Source: Rhizobacter sp. Root404 (GTDB taxonomy: Bacteria; Pseudomonadota; Gammaproteobacteria; Burkholderiales; Burkholderiaceae_C). Taken from it: a stretch of DNA of 64,000 nt. The position numbers and the translations under genes are program-made. A model generated the notes under the pieces. The model saw only the letters and a list, made by a program, of their open reading frames with translations. It was not told where the DNA came from and did no database searches. Positions 59,801 to 64,000 of this stretch are shown piece by piece. Numbering within the stretch: position 1 is the first letter of the stretch; every line of letters starts with the position of its first letter. Where the stretch lies: contig NZ_LMDS01000007.1 in assembly GCF_001425865.1 (NCBI RefSeq), positions 125,156 through 189,155 on the forward strand. The letters are read 5' to 3'.

Positions 59801-62800
59801 CCGGTGACGACCGCCCCGCTCAGGCTGCCGCGCCGGCGCTCCAGTTCGTTCGGCACGCGCAGCACCACCGTGGCGGTGCCGCGTGCACCGGCGTACATGC
59901 CCAGGCTGTAGCGCTCGCTGAGGTCGTTGTCGAGCAGCTCGCGGTCGATCAGCGATTCGGCGCCGGCGATCGGATCGCGCTCGTAATGGCCGACCATGAT
60001 CGGCTGCGAGATGAAGCGCAGGTCCATCGCCCGCACGCTGACTTCGAGTCGGCGCTTCGGCCGCGGCGGCACGCGGTTGCGACGCGAGCCGCCCATCAGG
60101 CCGCGCTGCAGCGCGTCGGGGTCGTCGGCGGTCGGCGGGCCGGCGTCGTAGGTGATCGGCATTGGCTGCTGGATCGCGCGCACCGCCGGCGGGCTGGTGC
60201 TCAGCCGTGCGGTCGAGCCGGCGCTGAGCAGGTCGGCCAGCGCCTCGAAGTATTCCTTGGTCGACGGCAGGTCGCCGTGGGCCGCCGGCAGGTAGTAGTA
60301 GCGGCCGATGCCGCCGATGCGGCCCGACTCCCAGCTCACGGTGCCGTCACCGCGCGTGGTGCCGACCATCTTGAGGCGCACGCCGCCGCGACCATCGGGC
60401 TCCTCGCGCACGCCGCAGGGCGTGTTCGGCGCGACGCCGAAGACGTAGATGCACTTGCTCTCGTACTCGGTCGGCAGCTTCGGCGTGTCCAGGCCATCGG
60501 CGGCCCACAGCCAGCTCGCCTGGTCGAGCACGTCCTGCGCCGGCGTGCCGGTATGGTGGTCGCCGAACCAGAGATCGGTGACCTTGTCCTTCAGCGCGAC
60601 CCAGGTGTCGGCCTGCTGGTAGGCGTAGTGGCCGCCGCCCCCTTCCAGCCCCTGGAACATGTCGACGAAACCGGGCTTGGGCAGCAGCTGCAGCGCGCCG
60701 CGGAAGCCGGCGACGATGTCGAGCACCTGCTGCATGTCGTGCCGCATGTCGAGCCGCACCAGCGTGCGCAGCGTGTCGCCCTTGCCGAGCACGTTCTCGA
60801 CCATCGAGTGCGCGCCCTGGTTCGGCGTGCCCAGCATCACGAAGCGCGCGCCGTCGCGCGCCATCAGCGCGTCGATCACCGAACGGCGCTTGTGGATCGT
60901 CGCACGCACCACCAGCCCGCCCATGCTGTGCGCGAGCAGGCGGATCGGCTGCTGCGTCTCCTTCATCAGGCGGTCGAGGAACTCGCCGAAACGTTCGGCC
61001 AGCACGTCGAGCGGCTGGCGCCAGTCGTACGGGAACGGCTCGACGCGGTGGCTCGCGGCCAGGTGCTCGCAGACCTTGCCGTAGAACATCGCGAACAGCG
61101 ATTCGGCCTCGACCGACGGCTCGCCCCAGGCGATCTTCGCGAGGCCGCCGGAAGCGATGTCCAGCGGATCGAACCAGACCCGGTCGCGCCCGGCGGCCTG
61201 CAGGTGCGAGCCCATCACGCCCGGCAGCACGACGACGACCGGGCGGTCCGCCGCCGACGCGTCGCGACTCGGCGCGGAATTGGCCAGCGCCTGGGCGAAC
61301 TCGTTCGGCGTGGGCAGGCCGCGGAAGACGGTGAGCTCCGCCGGCTCGCGCACCATCAGCCAGTCGCGCAGCGCCGCGCGGGTGTCGATGTTGGCGAAGT
61401 AGCGAAAATGCGAGACATCCGCGCCGCGGTCGAACAGCACGCGCGCCTCGGCCTTGGGCGCGATGCCGGCGAGCATCGACGTCGTGTTGACCACGAGGTC
61501 GTTGTCCTCGTTGTCGAACAGCAGGAAGTCGGTCAGCAGCACGCCGAGCCGGCGCAGCATGTTGCCGCCCTGGATGTCGCCGGCGATCACCGCCATCTGC
61601 GTGCCGGCGCGCACCGGCGCGTCGCGCAGCAGGCGGGCCATCGGCGAGTCGGGCAGCATCGCCTCGATGCCGGGCACGAGGTGGGCGTTGGTGCGGTTCT
61701 TCGCGATCTCGCAGACCACGCGCTTGAAGGCCGAGTAGATCGGGCTGCCGAAGAAGAACGGCACCAGGCCGATCAGGCTCAGGATGCCGCTCAGGAAGAC
61801 ATCGAGGTTGCCGCTCGCCAGCAGCGTGCCGGCCGCGGGGCTCGCGGCGCGCAGGTAGCGCTGGACGGTGATCTTGCGATCGGCGAGCACGTTGGCCAAC
61901 ACGCGCAACTGTGCCTGCTGCTCCTTGTGCGCCTTCTTCAGTTCGCCGATGACACGACGTGCTTCCTCGGGATCGGCATCGCCGGTGCCCTTGAACGCAT
62001 AGGCGTAGTGGTCGATCAGCTTGTCGAACTCGCCCAGGCACAGCAGGTCGGCGACCAGCCCGCCGCGCGAGTGCGAGACCAGGCTGACCTGCGCGCCGCG
62101 TGGCAGCGCCTTCGCGAGATCGATCGCGTTCTCGATCGGGCTTTGCGACAGCGTGCGGTGCTCGAACGCGAAGATGCCGCCGCTGTAGTGGCCGGCGAGC
62201 ATGCCCCACAGGTCGCGGTCGCCGCTGCGCAGGTCGCCGAAGCTGCCGAGCGTGCTCGACGCGGTGCCGTGCACGAACACCAGCATCGGCCGCTCGGCCG
62301 CCGGGCGCGGCAGCAGCGGGTCGTTCAGATCGACCGCTTCCAGGTCGGTCGGCTTGCCGGTCGCGCCGATCCAGCGGTACAGGCCGGGCGGCTGGTCGAG
62401 CCGCTTCTCGATCGCGGCCATCAGCGCCTTGGTGCCGGCCCAGGTTACGCCGAGCTCGAGCGGGTTCGGCACGTCGAGCAGCGCGTCGCGGATGATCGCG
62501 TCGGATTCCTGGCCGACCGCGAACGCGAACACCTTGCTGATCATCCCGCCGATCGCTTCGCCGAAGCCGCGCCCCGGCGCGGCGCCGTCGGCGCGCAGCT
62601 TCTCGAGCAGGATCGCGCCGTCGGCGGCAATCATCTCCGGATGGGTGAGCTGCAGCGACGCGCGCAGCCGCTCGGCGCCGGTGATCAGCGTGCTGCCATC
62701 GGCGAGTTCGAGCACGACGATCTCGCCGGGCGCGGCGTCGTGCGCCTGCGGCGCCGCGTTGACCACGTCGCGCGCCGCCGGGCCGACGTCGAATGCTGCC

Positions 62801-62940
62801 TGCGGAAGCAGGTAGCCGTCGGGCAGGAAGATGTCGTCGGCGCGACCCGCAGCGCGCGTGCTGCGGTTCAACAGCGGCGGGCGATCGCGATCGGCGACCT
62901 GGCCGACGAGACGGATCGGGACGGTGCGGTCGGTGGCCAC
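56866..62940 (-). CDS. Giant alpha/beta-hydrolase / CHAT-domain protein
   Basis: A 2024-residue protein. Order: N-terminal region 1-215; alpha/beta hydrolase 1 (MLVFVHGTASSTLGSFGDL; Ser291 in SHSRGG); a hydrophobic segment near 375-400 (IGLVPFFFG); alpha/beta hydrolase 2 of LCAT/PGAP1 type (VVVVLPGVMGSHL; Ser672 in LLAHSMGGLV; loop TPNQGAH); an unassigned region 940-1270 (GAVVTGLGSY); CHAT caspase-like domain about 1340-1590 with His1432 (ISAHGVFD) and Cys1476 (FLNCCHLG); TPR-like helices 1620-1960; and a Lys/Ala/Pro-rich histone-like tail (last 40 residues). Overall a membrane- or lipid-acting enzyme joined to a cysteine protease. It starts 6 bases after the caspase gene stop, so the two form an operon. 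Function is undescribed to my knowledge. Confidence 0.9.
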   Translation of the reverse strand: MATDRTVPIRLVGQVADRDRPPLLNRSTRAAGRADDIFLPDGYLLPQAAFDVGPAARDVVNAAPQAHDAAPGEIVVLELADGSTLITGAERLRASLQLTHPEMIAADGAILLEKLRADGAAPGRGFGEAIGGMISKVFAFAVGQESDAIIRDALLDVPNPLELGVTWAGTKALMAAIEKRLDQPPGLYRWIGATGKPTDLEAVDLNDPLLPRPAAERPMLVFVHGTASSTLGSFGDLRSGDRDLWGMLAGHYSGGIFAFEHRTLSQSPIENAIDLAKALPRGAQVSLVSHSRGGLVADLLCLGEFDKLIDHYAYAFKGTGDADPEEARRVIGELKKAHKEQQAQLRVLANVLADRKITVQRYLRAASPAAGTLLASGNLDVFLSGILSLIGLVPFFFGSPIYSAFKRVVCEIAKNRTNAHLVPGIEAMLPDSPMARLLRDAPVRAGTQMAVIAGDIQGGNMLRRLGVLLTDFLLFDNEDNDLVVNTTSMLAGIAPKAEARVLFDRGADVSHFRYFANIDTRAALRDWLMVREPAELTVFRGLPTPNEFAQALANSAPSRDASAADRPVVVVLPGVMGSHLQAAGRDRVWFDPLDIASGGLAKIAWGEPSVEAESLFAMFYGKVCEHLAASHRVEPFPYDWRQPLDVLAERFGEFLDRLMKETQQPIRLLAHSMGGLVVRATIHKRRSVIDALMARDGARFVMLGTPNQGAHSMVENVLGKGDTLRTLVRLDMRHDMQQVLDIVAGFRGALQLLPKPGFVDMFQGLEGGGGHYAYQQADTWVALKDKVTDLWFGDHHTGTPAQDVLDQASWLWAADGLDTPKLPTEYESKCIYVFGVAPNTPCGVREEPDGRGGVRLKMVGTTRGDGTVSWESGRIGGIGRYYYLPAAHGDLPSTKEYFEALADLLSAGSTARLSTSPPAVRAIQQPMPITYDAGPPTADDPDALQRGLMGGSRRNRVPPRPKRRLEVSVRAMDLRFISQPIMVGHYERDPIAGAESLIDRELLDNDLSERYSLGMYAGARGTATVVLRVPNELERRRGSLSGAVVTGLGSYDRALSPLDLTDAVRTGALRYLLQVIDVLGNAPRKVPLATLLIGFNSSANLTVAASVEALVRGVMQANAKFFETTGLAIHIDRLDIVELYIDTAISAVYALRKLAPQLATLATKHGAMLVCRSELTQGEGMRLRLSDERSSSYWPRLIIADADQGEQDVQPPRGAPPPLLARMPAPIADRLRFTYVGQRARSESIALQRQPGLIEQLVAEQIHNPTWNEDFGRMLFQLMVPHDFKDAARQLARVVLVVDGCTANLPWELMLADESGRADDDKRPLALRTAVVRQLTTGTFRNQVRQGIERRALVIGNPSVAGFTDAFPLFEGRPTQAPPPLAGAQAEAEAVGGVLASMGYQVETAIGPDQLAARVLTKLFAQPWRILHISAHGVFDLPHVDGRRRSGVLLSGGLLITAAEIAAMETVPDLVFLNCCHLGQIDSGGGRGNRLAASVARELIEIGVRCVIVAGWAVNDDSARFFGQSFYERLLLDRLPFGEAVFKAREAVWREHPEDITWGAFQAYGEPSWLAEPRAADTPAGAGGDPVVSPEELLDELARRRADLSRRRDKLSDAERRSQATAIDVLLRERCPPSWQYLPQLQSALGRTWFELGQYELARECLLRAVQAVDTTGLVPIQDIEKLANVEIKLGEQRAEAEIVPGRAGEPGAHEAARLMDVALERLDGLDAVVRNAEQAAEAAQGAGASDAVRAPALAPHRERAALRGSALKHKATYHARRLLAGSLDEAAKDAVRHAMEDCLLRAIAAYQSGEGSPGSDGFSPYHALNRLALDALTDWASPDNLGAAVELAQQCRRAAEQGFNTTPNLWDAVTQPEALLIERVLDGQFSQSGEAGRAVFEEVARAYADAMLNITVKPSQIEAMVSQMELMSRLCDALSVLRFGDEALARTATRLLDLVQRVQPGRAPRRDRPHAATAHGPAAPAPAAKKPGVKKTAVPRAPAKKSPVATPARKKAAAPAKRPRRAR

Positions 62941-62946
62941 AGCGCG

Positions 62947-63855
<909 letters not shown>

Positions 63856-63922
63856 GGTGAGCCTCCGAGGCGACGAGTGCGCGGCATGATCGGCGTCGCC
63901 CCAGGACACCGGAAGCCCTAGT

Positions 63923-64000
63923 TCATGGGGCGCCGCGAGGCACCGCGACCAGCACGCGCGTGTCGATCCACGTGATGCGATTCGTCCGTCGCATCACCTC
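63923..64000 (-). CDS. C-terminal end of an upstream gene (partial)
   Basis: On the minus strand a frame is open from the window edge to a TGA at 63923-63925, giving 25 residues ending WIDTRVLVAVPRGAP. The codon bias matches neighbouring genes and the stop leaves 67 bases before the caspase ATG. It may be another member of the caspase/CHAT operon. Too short for a family assignment. Confidence 0.45.
   Translation of the reverse strand, partial: EVMRRTNRITWIDTRVLVAVPRGAP

Overview
The window is 64 kb of dense, high-GC chromosomal DNA with strong G/C third-position codon bias. It fits a betaproteobacterium of the order Burkholderiales, probably the Rubrivivax/Leptothrix/Methylibium side. The reasons are protein style, gene order such as hemE-priA and lemA-TPM-TPM, and the lack of any foreign low-GC block. 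This placement is inferred from general familiarity; no search was run. I see no tRNA, rRNA, insertion sequence, phage or CRISPR array.

Layout. 1-3852: end of a peptide-type ABC solute-binding protein, an amidase, a TTC38-like TPR protein and a small DUF1992 protein. 3926-10306: a 1065-residue nucleotide cyclase/AAA ATPase/TPR protein, a secreted protein of unknown family behind a CRP-like promoter, a hypothetical protein, and an EVE/WYL-regulator pair. 10378-20442: a complete glycerol regulon, with glpR-glpK leftward and glpD-glpSTPQUV rightward. GlpSTPQUV imports glycerol by ABC transport, GlpK phosphorylates it, GlpD oxidises it and GlpR represses; candidate operators lie between glpR and glpD, and the operon ends in a strong terminator. 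20463-28329: TetR regulator, divergent tripartite RND efflux operon and a DMT-type permease.

28847-31518: a small cysteine-rich metallothionein-like protein, a DUF2938 membrane protein and a LytS/LytTR two-component pair. 31525-37473: lemA-TPM-TPM operon, a Rossmann protein, DUF4326-MOSC pair, cysK and hemE. 37474-42890: a low-GC spacer with a DnaA box, priA, a YecA/UPF0149 protein, a candidate structured sRNA, mmsA and a VOC protein. 42965-53613: second amidase, PhoX-type phosphatase, ABC permease and ATPase joined by a 7-codon minicistron, and a second LytS/LytTR system carrying a degenerate kinase homologue. A vanadium-haloperoxidase-like lipoprotein and a Tat-type ABC binding protein that may serve the same importer close this part.

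53729-64000: a secreted trypsin-like protease overlapping an FHA membrane protein, an SDR, then leftward a caspase-like protease gene followed by a 2024-residue protein. That protein joins two alpha/beta-hydrolase modules, a CHAT caspase-like module, a helical repeat region and a histone-like basic tail. It is the strongest candidate for an undescribed system, plausibly proteolysis-triggered lipase activity in cell death or defence. Another leftward gene enters from the right edge just upstream.
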